From NCBI RefSeq assembly GCF_001461825.1, contig NZ_LLZC01000019.1:434001-498000 (forward strand): a stretch of 64,000 nucleotides of DNA. The letters run 5' to 3'. This DNA comes from Bacillus velezensis (GTDB lineage Bacteria; Bacillota; Bacilli; Bacillales; Bacillaceae). A program made the position numbers and the translations under genes. Below, piece after piece: positions 56,863-64,000 of the stretch. The notes under the pieces are model-generated. The model had not been told where the DNA came from, ran no database searches, and saw only the letters and a program-made list of their open reading frames with translations. Numbering within the stretch: position 1 is the stretch's first letter; the number at the start of each line of letters is the position of its first letter.

Positions 56863-57327
56863 TCACCTTTCCCGATTTTGGAGTTGTTGATTGAACCAAG
56901 GCCGTTCAGGAGTGCCGTTCATCGTTATGATGACAGGCCGCACCCATCTGACGGCAGGTTCGGCAGTTGATTCTGCATCCCATTCCTGAAGCTGCCTGAC
57001 AGCCCGCTTCGTAATGGGATGCGCCCGGAATTCGCGCGGGCTTTCAAAAATGAATTTTTTCGTTCGTTCCGTAACTGTCTTCATTTCATGAAAGTGCCGC
57101 TCATACATCTGCTTCTGCTCTTCTTCCAAGCTGACCATTAAAAACAGCCGGCCGCCTGTTTCCATCTGACAGCGGCACAATGCGGAGAACAGCCTGATTT
57201 CTTCTTTGTAATCTGAATCCCTTCTTTTATCCACGGTCACAGATAATATATTTAACAGCGCAATCGTGAGGCAATGCATGGCTTCAAAAGATGTCTGTTT
57301 CGCTTTTGAGATGCTTGGATACGGCAT
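56863..57327 (-). CDS. Unknown 157-aa protein in spore-surface operon
   Basis: A protein of about 154-157 residues, not recognised. The N-terminal half is helical with Cys residues (MHCLTIALLNILSVTVDKRR, SALCRCQMETGGRLFLMV). A central charged coiled stretch (EEEQKQMYERHFHEMK) precedes a C-terminal region with PAVRWVRPVIITMNG. Start ATG 57327 has GGGTG before it; GTG 57336 is an alternative. It stands between the NPDDP-repeat gene and GT2 with gaps of about 21 and 4 bases. Confidence 0.7.
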   Translation of the reverse strand: MPYPSISKAKQTSFEAMHCLTIALLNILSVTVDKRRDSDYKEEIRLFSALCRCQMETGGRLFLMVSLEEEQKQMYERHFHEMKTVTERTKKFIFESPREFRAHPITKRAVRQLQEWDAESTAEPAVRWVRPVIITMNGTPERPWFNQQLQNRER

Positions 57328-57348
57328 ATGCTTCACCCGTCTCTTTTT

Positions 57349-57918
57349 TTATGAACGCTCCCCGCCTTTCTTCTTCCAACCGCAGTCCTCACAATCCCCG
57401 CACTCACAGCAGCCAATGCGGCCGTAAAACAGGCCGTCACACGGATCTTCAGGATGCGGATTCGGAAAGCACGGGTCGCATGGATCTTCCGGATCACTGG
57501 GATCGTCCGGATTCCACGGGTCATCAGGATCGCCCGGATCACTCGGATTACTTGGGTCGTCCGGATTCCACGGGTCATCAGGATCGCCCGGATTACTCGG
57601 ATTGCTTGGATCGTCCGGGTCCATACAGGCTTCAGAATCCTGTAAGAAGATAATGTCCTCAAGCTTCGTCTGCAAAAGGAGTTGTGATTTCATGACGGTG
57701 CGCAGGAGCCGTTCAGTGCTTCTATTGATTGATGACAATTCCTCCAAGGAGGGATCGCCGGAAGCGCCGAGAAACATTTGAATCCTTTCCGCTTCCGCCT
57801 GCAGAATATGGGATAGTCCGATTTCTTCCATAGCCACGGATGAAAGAAGGAGGTTCAGGGTCTCACATCTGGAGAGTGTAATGTCGGGGGTGATGTTCGG
57901 TATGTTTGGAAGAGACAT
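57349..57918 (-). CDS. Spore-surface-type protein with NPDDP acidic repeats
   Basis: 189 residues. Residues ~1-95 (PNITPDITLSRCETLNLLL, AMEEIGLSHILQAEAERIQ) are clearly homologous to the N-terminus of the collagen-like protein. Then a Pro/Asp/Asn-rich tract (~105-155) built on an 18-residue unit (GDPDDPWNPDDPSNPSDP); a Cys-rich tail (IGCCECGDCEDCGWKKKGG) ends the protein. It looks like a surface anchor with a different display domain. ATG 57918 follows AGAGGGAGAAATCG. First gene of a three-gene operon with GT2. No function known. Confidence 0.8.
   Translation of the reverse strand: MSLPNIPNITPDITLSRCETLNLLLSSVAMEEIGLSHILQAEAERIQMFLGASGDPSLEELSSINRSTERLLRTVMKSQLLLQTKLEDIIFLQDSEACMDPDDPSNPSNPGDPDDPWNPDDPSNPSDPGDPDDPWNPDDPSDPEDPCDPCFPNPHPEDPCDGLFYGRIGCCECGDCEDCGWKKKGGERS
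57505..57612 (-). repeat. 54-bp direct repeat in the NPDDP gene
   Basis: Two near-identical 54-base units (attccacgggtcatcagg begins at 57511 and again at 57565) encode the 18-residue acidic repeat. Copy number is likely variable. Confidence 0.75.
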
Positions 57919-58018
57919 CGATTTCTCCCTCTTTTCTCTTGGTGTCATTATGCAAAAGTGCTATATCGTATTCTTATTCCGGGAGAGAAGAGATCATTAC
58001 TGATGTTTTCGTTAATAA

Positions 58019-58048
58019 AATATCCCGGATATAAAATCCGGGATATTC
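58019..58048. terminator. ohrB terminator
   Basis: AATATCCCGGAT-ATAAA-ATCCGGGATATT, a near-perfect stem downstream of ohrB on the minus strand. Confidence 0.75.
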
Positions 58049-58058
58049 GTTCGTTGAT

Positions 58059-58469
58059 TTATTTTAATTCAAGTTTGACGTCTACATTTCCTCTTGTTGC
58101 TTTTGAATACGGACAGAACTCGTGAGCGGCGTGCACTAGCTTCTCCGCCGTTTCTTTGTCAAGATCTTTTGTATCAATGACGAGCGTTACGCCGATTTTG
58201 TAACCTCCGTCACTCTCATCTTTTAAAAGGCTGACCTGTCCTTCAATTTCAGAGGTCATGTCGATTTTTTGTTTTTGGGCGGCAAGCTCAAGCGCTCCCC
58301 CGAAGCAGGCAGCATACCCTGCCGCAAAGAGCTGTTCAGGGTTTGTGCCGGTTTCTCCGTCTTTTTTTGCATTCGGCATGATGATGTCAAAATCCAGCAC
58401 CCCGTCTTCGGATTTAATATGTCCTGCTCGTCCGCCGACTGCGGTCGCTTTTGAAGTAAATAATGCCAT
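58059..58469 (-). CDS. ohrB: Organic hydroperoxide resistance protein OhrB
   Basis: Thiol peroxidase of the Ohr/OsmC family, 136 residues, that reduces organic hydroperoxides. Reactive Cys are in GYAACFGGAL and HEFCPYSKAT. TNPEQLFAAGY is the signature. ATG 58469 follows GAGGAGGCTGATAATA; the ATG at 58487 is in the ribosome site. OhrB is the SigB-dependent copy in B. subtilis and a SigB-type promoter lies upstream here; OhrA at 59080 carries the OhrR box. Confidence 0.93.
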   Translation of the reverse strand: MALFTSKATAVGGRAGHIKSEDGVLDFDIIMPNAKKDGETGTNPEQLFAAGYAACFGGALELAAQKQKIDMTSEIEGQVSLLKDESDGGYKIGVTLVIDTKDLDKETAEKLVHAAHEFCPYSKATRGNVDVKLELK

Positions 58470-58504
58470 TATTATCAGCCTCCTCATTGTACTTACTGTA
58501 TATA

Positions 58505-58528
58505 TTGCCCCTGCTCATATTTTTAAAC
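58505..58528 (-). promoter_or_regulatory. Sigma-B promoter of ohrB
   Basis: Minus strand GTTTAA (58523-58528), 12 bases, GGGCAA (58505-58510), close to the sigma-B consensus GTTTAA-N12-15-GGGTAT; 36 bases upstream of the ohrB start. SigB control of ohrB is known for B. subtilis. Confidence 0.7.
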
Positions 58529-58605
58529 ATGAGGAATAGGAAATGGACCGTTTTTCGGCTACAATAGGGGTAACGTTAACAAACAAAGAGTTGGTGAAAG
58601 AAGTA

Positions 58606-59052
58606 ATGGCAGAAAAAGATTTTGAACATATGAAACTGGAGAATCAGCTTTGTTTTTTGCTGTACGCAAGCTCAAGGGAAATGACGAAACGGTACAAACC
58701 GCTGCTTGATAAGCTCAACGTAACTTATCCCCAGTATTTGGCGCTGCTTTTATTATGGGAGCACGAAGAACTGAATGTGAAACGGATGGGTGAGCTTTTG
58801 TACCTGGATTCCGGAACGCTGACACCGATGCTGAAACGGATGGAGCAGCACGGAATCATCATGAGAAAGCGGTCGGCTGAAGACGAGCGATCCGTGACGA
58901 TCAGGCTCACAGATGAAGGACGGGCCTTGCAGAAAACAGCGGCGGATATCCCCATTGCCATGCTGGAACAGACGGGACGGTCAAAAGAGGAATTAAAGCA
59001 GTTAAAGCAGTCGCTTTATGAGGTTTTGAATACGCTGCACGGCAAAAAATAA
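58606..59052 (+). CDS. ohrR: Organic-peroxide sensing repressor OhrR
   Basis: MarR-family repressor of ohrA. About 148 residues. The single reactive Cys is in MKLENQLCFLLYASS near residue 15-16, the redox site of the one-Cys OhrR type. The winged helix includes LYLDSGTLTPMLKRMEQHG and the wing SAEDERSVTIRL. ATG 58606 fits homologues starting shortly before FEHMKLENQ. Located between ohrB and ohrA in the same order as B. subtilis. Confidence 0.93.
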   Translation: MAEKDFEHMKLENQLCFLLYASSREMTKRYKPLLDKLNVTYPQYLALLLLWEHEELNVKRMGELLYLDSGTLTPMLKRMEQHGIIMRKRSAEDERSVTIRLTDEGRALQKTAADIPIAMLEQTGRSKEELKQLKQSLYEVLNTLHGKK

Positions 59053-59085
59053 GGATGCCCCGAATGGGCATCCTTATTTTTATTC
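59053..59085. terminator. Bidirectional terminator ohrR/ohrA
   Basis: AAGGATGCCC-CGAAT-GGGCATCCTTATTTTT between converging ohrR and ohrA. Confidence 0.8.
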
Positions 59086-59505
59086 TGCTGCCAGAAGCTT
59101 CACTTCAATATTTCCCGCTGTCGCTTTTGAATACGGGCAGACACCGTGCGCTTTTTGAATAAGGGCTTCAAGCTCCTGTTTATCAATGCCGGATGCTTTG
59201 ACCTCAAGCGTAACGCCTAGTTTATATCCTTGGTCTGCTTCATCTTTCAGCAGACTGACATGTGCAGTGACCTCTGTTTCAATACTCAGACGCTCTTTTC
59301 TCGCTACGAGCTGAAGAGCGCTGTCAAAGCAGGCTGAATATCCTGCGGCAAACAGCTGCTCAGGGTTTGTGGCATGTTCGAGCTTTTTTGCTCTTGGCGT
59401 TCCCGGCATGGCAACATCAAGATTCAGCACTCCGTCAGAAGACGTGACTTTCCCTTCACGTCCGCCGGCGGCTGATACGGTTGCAGTAAATAATGGTTTT
59501 GTCAT
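59080..59505 (-). CDS. ohrA: Organic hydroperoxide resistance protein OhrA
   Basis: Ohr/OsmC-family peroxidase of 141 residues induced by organic peroxides. The reactive Cys are in GYSACFDSALQ and HGVCPYSKAT; TNPEQLFAAGY and LLKDEADQGYKLGV are signatures. GAGGTGAATTCAC precedes the ATG. It has the OhrR box upstream and is about 55% similar to OhrB by eye. Confidence 0.93.
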   Translation of the reverse strand: MTKPLFTATVSAAGGREGKVTSSDGVLNLDVAMPGTPRAKKLEHATNPEQLFAAGYSACFDSALQLVARKERLSIETEVTAHVSLLKDEADQGYKLGVTLEVKASGIDKQELEALIQKAHGVCPYSKATAGNIEVKLLAAE

Positions 59506-59520
59506 GTGAATTCACCTCTA

Positions 59521-59555
59521 TTATATTGTGTACAATTTAATCTTACACAATATAA
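59521..59555. promoter_or_regulatory. OhrR operator upstream of ohrA
   Basis: A 12-base perfect inverted repeat: TTATATTGTGTA, 11 bases (CAATTTAATCT), TACACAATATAA. The inner TACAATTTAAT matches the core of the known OhrR operator. It starts 16 bases before the ohrA ATG. Confidence 0.85.
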
Positions 59556-59576
59556 TAGAAACCGTCAATCTTTCCG

Positions 59577-59613
59577 CATAAAAAAAGCCTACCCTTTTTG
59601 AAGGATAAGCTTA
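59577..59613 (-). terminator. proBA terminator
   Basis: Minus-strand AAGCTTATCCTTC-AAAAA-GGGTAGGCTTTTTTT, an imperfect stem following proA. Confidence 0.7.
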
Positions 59614-59618
59614 AAAGA

Positions 59619-60866
59619 TTATACGCGGATTTGTCCGTTTCCTTTGATGATGATTTTTGTAGATGTTAACGCCGGAAGCCCCATCGGCCCTCTCGCGTGA
59701 AGCTTTTGCGTGCTGATGCCGATTTCGGCTCCGTATCCGAATTCAAAACCGTCCGTAAACCGGGTTGAAGCATTATGATACACGGCGGCGGCGTCAACGG
59801 CGGTCTGGAAGTAAGCCGCATGCTCGGCGTTCTCCGTCAGAATGGCTTCTGAATGGTTTGTGCCGTACTGCTGAATGTGGCGGACCGCCTCCTGTACGTC
59901 CTGCACCGTTTTCACACTGAGAATCGGCGCCAGGTACTCCGCTCCCCAATCGGCTTCTTCTGCTTGTTTCGCTTGAGGCTCCAGTCTGCAAATCACCTGG
60001 TCTCCCCGGAGCTCCACCCCTTTTTCTGTCAGCTGATTCAGCAGCTTTCGCCCGTGTTCTTCGGCCCATTTTTCATGAATCAAAAGAGATTCAATCGCGT
60101 TGCAGACCGAAGGACGCTGTGTTTTGGCATTGATGACGATCTCGCCTGCCATTTGAGGATCTGCTGACTCATCTATGTACACGTGGCAATTGCCCGCTCC
60201 GGTTTCTAAAACGGGTACGGTTGATTCCCTGACCACAAGATCAATTAAATTTTTACCGCCGCGCGGGATCAATACATCCAGCCCGTCATTTAATGTAAAG
60301 AGCTGTTTGGCGGTTTCTTTGCTTGTATCTTCTATGAGCTGAACGGCATCAATCGGAAGCTTTGACAGCCCCAGTGCGCGTTTCATCACACTGACAAGCG
60401 CTATGTTGCTGTGGATGGCGGAAGAACTTCCTCTGAGCACAACCGCGTTTCCGGTTTTCAGGCAGAGTGTGGCCGCGTCTACGGTAACGTTCGGTCTGGC
60501 CTCATAGATCATGCCCACTACTCCGAGGGGCACGCGGATTTTTTCAATGGATAATCCATTCTCTTTTTGAATGGTCTCCAGCGATTCACCGACGGGATCT
60601 TCAAGACCGATTAATAGTTCCACGGCGTCCGCGATATCGAGCAGGCGTTTTTCATCAAGAGTCAGCCTGTCAATAATGTCAGGTGTCAGTCCTCTGTTCC
60701 GTCCCGCTTCAATATCTTTCTGATTCTCTGTTAAAATCAGCCGGCGTTCATTTCTGAGTCCGTCTGCAATACATTGGAGCGCTTCGTTTTTTTCAGCCGT
60801 CGTTTTCATGACCATTTCGGCAGCCGCTTCTTTTGCCAAAGCCGCTTTTTGCAATACTTCACTCAT
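59619..60866 (-). CDS. proA: Gamma-glutamyl phosphate reductase ProA
   Basis: NADPH-dependent reductase, 415 residues, giving glutamate-5-semialdehyde, the second step of proline synthesis. It is of the aldehyde dehydrogenase fold. [32 protein letters not shown] and [10 protein letters not shown] bind cofactor; [12 protein letters not shown] contains the catalytic Cys. [13 protein letters not shown] ends the fold. The start overlaps proB by four bases; T-box controlled. Confidence 0.96.
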   Translation of the reverse strand: MSEVLQKAALAKEAAAEMVMKTTAEKNEALQCIADGLRNERRLILTENQKDIEAGRNRGLTPDIIDRLTLDEKRLLDIADAVELLIGLEDPVGESLETIQKENGLSIEKIRVPLGVVGMIYEARPNVTVDAATLCLKTGNAVVLRGSSSAIHSNIALVSVMKRALGLSKLPIDAVQLIEDTSKETAKQLFTLNDGLDVLIPRGGKNLIDLVVRESTVPVLETGAGNCHVYIDESADPQMAGEIVINAKTQRPSVCNAIESLLIHEKWAEEHGRKLLNQLTEKGVELRGDQVICRLEPQAKQAEEADWGAEYLAPILSVKTVQDVQEAVRHIQQYGTNHSEAILTENAEHAAYFQTAVDAAAVYHNASTRFTDGFEFGYGAEIGISTQKLHARGPMGLPALTSTKIIIKGNGQIRV

Positions 60867-61975
60867 TTGTGTTCCCCCTCGTCAAATAAATTCACCCAAT
60901 CATCTCTGTGAATCACTTCCACCTGCTTCGTTCCTGAAAGCTGGTCGCTCCGCTTCCCTTTGGCTTCTAAAATTTCATCGGATGAGTACTGCGTCTGCCC
61001 TTTGCCGATAATGCCGCCGGGCCCTCTGACTTCCACTACAGCCCCTTTCGGAAAACTGCCGCAGACATCGGCGACACCGGCCGGGAGGAGACTTGACCCG
61101 TTATGGATCATCGCCTGCTCCGCTCCCCCATCAATGATGATTTCCCCTGATATCGGAGAATGAAACATGATCCATTGCCGTGTATTATTCACTGAGGACA
61201 GGTCTTTATCGCCGATATAAGTGCCGTCGCCTTTTCCGTCTAAAATTCCCATCAGTTTTTCCCGTCCGGAGCCGGTTCCGATAAACACCTTCACCCCGAG
61301 CGACAATGCGGTCTGGGCGGCGAGAAGTTTTGACTTCATGCCTCCGGTGCCAACCTTTGAGCCTGCTGATCCGGCATACCCGAGCAATTCTGGTGTGATG
61401 TCATTCAGATAGTCGAACCGCTTTGCGTCCGGGTTTTCATTCGGATTGGCATCGTACAGCCCGTTAATGTCTGTGAGAATCATTAATTGGTCTGCATGAA
61501 TCAACCCGCTTACAAGCGCCGACAGCATGTCGTTATCACCGAACGTCAGCTCTTCGACTGATGTGGAATCATTCTCATTAATAATCGGCACGACTCCCCG
61601 CTCCAACAGTTCCATTACAGTGGCATAGGCATTTCTGTACCGCTCTCTTTTTGAGAAATCATTTCTTGTTAATAAAATTTGTGCCGGCGTCAGACCGTAT
61701 CTTTTTAAATGGTCCATATATTGCTGCATTAAAAGCGTCTGGCCGACTGCGGCAGCTGCCTGCTTTCCTTTTATCGTAACGGGTCGCGACGGATAGCCGA
61801 GAGCGGAAAAACCCGCTGCCACCGCGCCTGAGGTAATGAGGATCACTTCATGCCCGTTTTCTTTTAATAAAGAAATGGCTTCCGTATGTTCCTTGATTTT
61901 TGCTTCATCAATACTTCCGTTACTGTTGGTGAGCGAGCTGCTCCCGATTTTCACAACAATTCTTTGTTTTTTCAT
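60863..61975 (-). CDS. proB: Glutamate 5-kinase ProB
   Basis: Phosphorylates glutamate, the first step of proline synthesis. It is 370 residues: amino-acid kinase domain (~1-260; [31 protein letters not shown]) and a C-terminal PUA domain (~275-365; [15 protein letters not shown]). ATG 61975 is used; the preceding ATG at 61978 is equally close to the ribosome site. Controlled by the proline T-box. Confidence 0.95.
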   Translation of the reverse strand: MKKQRIVVKIGSSSLTNSNGSIDEAKIKEHTEAISLLKENGHEVILITSGAVAAGFSALGYPSRPVTIKGKQAAAAVGQTLLMQQYMDHLKRYGLTPAQILLTRNDFSKRERYRNAYATVMELLERGVVPIINENDSTSVEELTFGDNDMLSALVSGLIHADQLMILTDINGLYDANPNENPDAKRFDYLNDITPELLGYAGSAGSKVGTGGMKSKLLAAQTALSLGVKVFIGTGSGREKLMGILDGKGDGTYIGDKDLSSVNNTRQWIMFHSPISGEIIIDGGAEQAMIHNGSSLLPAGVADVCGSFPKGAVVEVRGPGGIIGKGQTQYSSDEILEAKGKRSDQLSGTKQVEVIHRDDWVNLFDEGEHK

Positions 61976-62009
61976 CATTTCTCCTCCGTGGCAATCAATC
62001 CAAACCGGC

Positions 62010-62262
62010 TCTCGTCAATAAAAAAAGCCCATTCCGTCCTGAAAAATAAGGACGAAATGGGCTTTCCGTGGTACCACCTTGTTTGAACGCGTTTTTCACG
62101 CGTCCCGCTTTCCTGTAACGCCAGGTTATCGCGCCTGAGTTTTCCCCTCAGGACTCCAAGGCAGGTTCGGCAGGTTTCATGCGGCAAAATGTTTCAGCGG
62201 GCCATTTTGCTCTCTGTCACAGAAAGTTCTGCGTACTGATCCTCTTCAACGCTCAATGATTT
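62010..62262 (-). promoter_or_regulatory. T-box leader of proBA (tRNA-Pro)
   Basis: Minus-strand T-box elements: the AGTACGCAGA loop-E region (about 62226-62235), ACAAGGTGGTACCACGG antiterminator motif (about 62068-62084), and a terminator, AGCCCATTTCGTCC/GGACGGAATGGGCTTTTTTT (about 62020-62065). A CCT triplet follows TGAAA at 62172-62174 (GAAACCTGC), so the likely specifier is Pro (CCU). Uncharged tRNA-Pro should turn proBA on. Confidence 0.9.
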
Positions 62263-62311
62263 TTTTATATTATGCAAAGAAAACAGGTTCTTGTCAAGAC
62301 ATTTTCATCCA

Positions 62312-62340
62312 TAAAAAACAGTCCGCCTCCCCGGCGGACC
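62312..62340 (-). terminator. purU terminator
   Basis: Minus-strand GGTCCGCCGG-GGA-GGCGGACTGTTTTTT just after purU. Confidence 0.8.
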
Positions 62341-62344
62341 GTCA

Positions 62345-63247
62345 TTAATTAAATACGATCGTTTTGTTTCCGTGAACGATGACGCGGTCTTCCAGATGCC
62401 ATTTTACGGCTCTTGCCAACACGCTCCGCTCAATCGTTCTGCCGATATTCTTCAGATCCTCTGCGTGATCTCTGTGATCGACGCGTTCAATATCCTGTTC
62501 AATAATCGGCCCTTCGTCAAGATCGTCCGTCACATAGTGAGAAGTCGCGCCGATTAATTTCACTCCGCGCTCATAAGCCCGTTTATACGGATTAGCGCCG
62601 ATAAAGGCCGGCAGAAATGAATGGTGGATGTTAATAATCCGATTCGGATGGGCAGATACAAAATCAGACGTCAAAATCTGCATGTATCGGGCAAGAACGA
62701 TCACATCAATCTTATACTGCTCCAGCAGCTCAAGCTGGCGCCGCTCCACTTCGGCGCGGATGTCTTTGTTAGCTTTCATGTAATGGAACGGAATATTCAG
62801 CGGTTCGACCACTTCTTTGGCCTCTTCGTGGTTGCTGATGACGACCGCAATTTCGGCCATCATATTGCCGCTTTGCCATTCCCAAATCAGTTCATGAAGG
62901 CAGTGCAGCTCCTTCGATACAAAGATCGCCACTCGCTTCAGCTCACTTGCCAGAGACAGGCTCCATGTCATGCCGAATGTCTGGGCGATTGAGGCGAACG
63001 CCTGCTGTAAGTCCTCTTTTTTCTCACGAATGCCCTTACAGTCGAATTCGATCCTAAGAAAAAACCGTCCGCCTTCAGGGTCAGTCGTGTATTGATTTGA
63101 TTCAATAATGTTTGCGCCATGTTCAAACAAAAACGCCGACACGGCCGATACAATTCCCGGCTGGTCGGGGCAGCTGACAAGCAGGCGCCCTTTTTCCTCA
63201 TTCCCGCGGCGGTATTCTTTCAGCCGCTGTGTCATATATGAATTCAT
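62345..63247 (-). CDS. purU: Formyltetrahydrofolate deformylase PurU
   Basis: Releases formate from 10-formyl-THF, supplying formate for PurT. It is 300 residues: an N-terminal ACT domain (~20-100; LLVSCPDQPGIVSAVSAF) and a C-terminal formyltransferase-like domain (~105-300; VVISNHEEAKEVVE, VLARYMQILTSDFV, IINIHHSFLPAFIGANPY). The catalytic Asp of the family is in HYVTDDLDEGPII. GAGGGATTAAAACAG precedes the ATG. B. subtilis name ykkE. Confidence 0.94.
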   Translation of the reverse strand: MNSYMTQRLKEYRRGNEEKGRLLVSCPDQPGIVSAVSAFLFEHGANIIESNQYTTDPEGGRFFLRIEFDCKGIREKKEDLQQAFASIAQTFGMTWSLSLASELKRVAIFVSKELHCLHELIWEWQSGNMMAEIAVVISNHEEAKEVVEPLNIPFHYMKANKDIRAEVERRQLELLEQYKIDVIVLARYMQILTSDFVSAHPNRIINIHHSFLPAFIGANPYKRAYERGVKLIGATSHYVTDDLDEGPIIEQDIERVDHRDHAEDLKNIGRTIERSVLARAVKWHLEDRVIVHGNKTIVFN

Positions 63248-63321
63248 CTGTTTTAATCCCTCGTATCTTCATAATTCGTAACTTACTAATAGATTATACT
63301 GAAGATTTGATAAAAATCAAT

Positions 63322-63636
63322 TTACGAAAGAATTTTCAGCCCTACGGCAGCGCATAAAATAAGCGCAATGAAAAAGATGCGCTTCGCATCCTTCTGCTCG
63401 CCGTAGAAAAGAATGCCGGCTAATGCGCCGCCCGCTGTGCCGATACCGGTCCAGATCGCATAGGCCGTGCCCATCGCGATCGTCTCCATCGCATAAGAAA
63501 GCAGGGAAAAAGAAGCCGCAAATCCGGCGATAATGAAAAGAATCCATTTGACTTTCTTTTCTTTTTGAAATTGATTCATTAAAATGACCCCGAGCATTTC
63601 ACAAAGACCCGCGGCTATCAGGCTGATCCAATGCAT
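63322..63636 (-). CDS. ykkD: Guanidinium/multidrug SMR exporter subunit YkkD
   Basis: Small multidrug resistance protein, 104 residues and four helices. The membrane-embedded Glu is in LIAAGLCEMLGVI; YAIWTGIGTAGGALAGI is the TM3 signature. It works as a heterodimer with YkkC, one base of whose stop codon overlaps its start. In B. subtilis YkkCD exports guanidinium and is controlled by the guanidine-I riboswitch, which would lie upstream of ykkC beyond this window. Confidence 0.9.
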   Translation of the reverse strand: MHWISLIAAGLCEMLGVILMNQFQKEKKVKWILFIIAGFAASFSLLSYAMETIAMGTAYAIWTGIGTAGGALAGILFYGEQKDAKRIFFIALILCAAVGLKILS

Positions 63637-63974
63637 TACGCCTTCTCCTCCTTCGTCTCAGGCTTATCCTGTGTGACCAGCTTTAATCCGATGACACCGA
63701 TCAGCAAAACGCCGATCAGCACGATTTTCACCGGATCGGCCTGTTCTTTGAAAAGCAGGATTTCACTGAGCACGGTGCCCGCTGTCCCGAGTCCGGTAAA
63801 GACCGCGTATACCGTTCCTACGGGCAGGCTGTCTGTCGCCTTGATTAATAGATAAAAACTGATGATGATTCCCATAATCGTGCCGCTCCACGCCAGTGCT
63901 GAATCAGCATGTTTCAGGCCGGTGACCCATACCACTTCAAATACGGCCGCTATGACCACTAAACCCCATTTCAT
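63636..63974 (-). CDS. ykkC: Guanidinium/multidrug SMR exporter subunit YkkC
   Basis: Partner SMR subunit of about 112 residues with four helices. The conserved Glu is in [17 protein letters not shown], and [14 protein letters not shown] is the TM3 signature; the charged C-terminus ([10 protein letters not shown]) is cytoplasmic. ATG 63974 is chosen over an in-frame GTG at 63983 that lies in the ribosome site AAGGGTGAAG. First gene of ykkCD; its leader lies right of the window edge. Confidence 0.9.
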   Translation of the reverse strand: MKWGLVVIAAVFEVVWVTGLKHADSALAWSGTIMGIIISFYLLIKATDSLPVGTVYAVFTGLGTAGTVLSEILLFKEQADPVKIVLIGVLLIGVIGLKLVTQDKPETKEEKA

Positions 63975-64000
63975 GTTCTTCACCCTTTCTGTATCCGGAC

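Noticed and set aside
57291-57662. Plus- and minus-frame ORFs over the NPDDP gene (DRPDSTGHQ, RTIQAIRVIR)
   Set aside because: Alternate-frame readings of the 54-base repeat; the frame with the conserved N-terminal domain is the real one.
61975-62187. Minus-strand 70-codon ORF in the proBA leader
   Set aside because: Lies in the T-box antiterminator/terminator; conserved RNA motifs explain the sequence.

Overview
The window reads as chromosome of a Bacillus subtilis-group bacterium, most like the B. amyloliquefaciens/velezensis branch. Its gene order is the one I recall for the proB to ykvO arc of B. subtilis, seen in reverse orientation, with B. subtilis-like protein lengths, strong AGGAGG-type ribosome binding sites, and spore genes (sspD, spo0E, sigI/rsgI, kinD, kinE). 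Species placement is inference; no rRNA, tRNA, IS element, CRISPR array or prophage was seen.

Layout, left to right. 1-2050: an AT-rich islet with ykvO/ykvN, a decayed ORF and a second, broken copy of part of queF. 2056-4533: queC-queD-queE-queF (preQ0/preQ1 synthesis) behind a preQ1 riboswitch. 4642-9396: a membrane protein built of three internal repeats, ykvI, and clpE behind an array of CtsR sites. 9500-13807: motAB (sigma-D promoter), mhqR, kinD, an eag-like small ORF and spo0E. 14088-22037: the methionine salvage genes mtnD-B-X-W, mtnE, mtnU and mtnK-A, with two SAM riboswitches. 22069-29657: ogt-kinE, ykrP, small proteins, a DUF421 protein, ktrD and htpX. 29806-38584: ykrK, sspD, sigI-rsgI, ykoY behind a Mn-sensing yybP-ykoY leader, ykoX, the Ku/LigD end-joining pair and ykoP. 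38763-43708: ykoM, ykoL, ykzB, tnrA, mgtE behind an M-box, and a LysM/GH18 protein. 43860-51833: a TPP riboswitch with ykoEDC, rsbRB, ispA, and metE behind a SAM riboswitch nearly identical to that of mtnK. 51882-57918: an accessory block where I expect guaD. 58059-63974: ohrB/ohrR/ohrA, proBA behind a T-box, purU and ykkCD.

The accessory block is the most unusual part. It holds a Crp-type regulator and MFS transporter separated by a perfect 20-bp palindrome, and a collagen-like protein whose Gly-X-Y tracts alternate with three copies of a ~62-residue module and end in a BclA-like domain. Converging on this gene is a tight three-gene operon: a protein with the same N-terminal domain but an acidic NPDDP repeat tail, an unrecognised 157-aa protein, and a GT2 glycosyltransferase with TPR-like repeats. 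I infer a spore-surface glycoprotein system. Smaller oddities include unlisted small genes with strong ribosome binding sites, a ykoX reading frame whose conserved N-terminus has no normal start codon, an in-frame internal gene start in the DUF421 gene, and several terminators folded into coding sequence.
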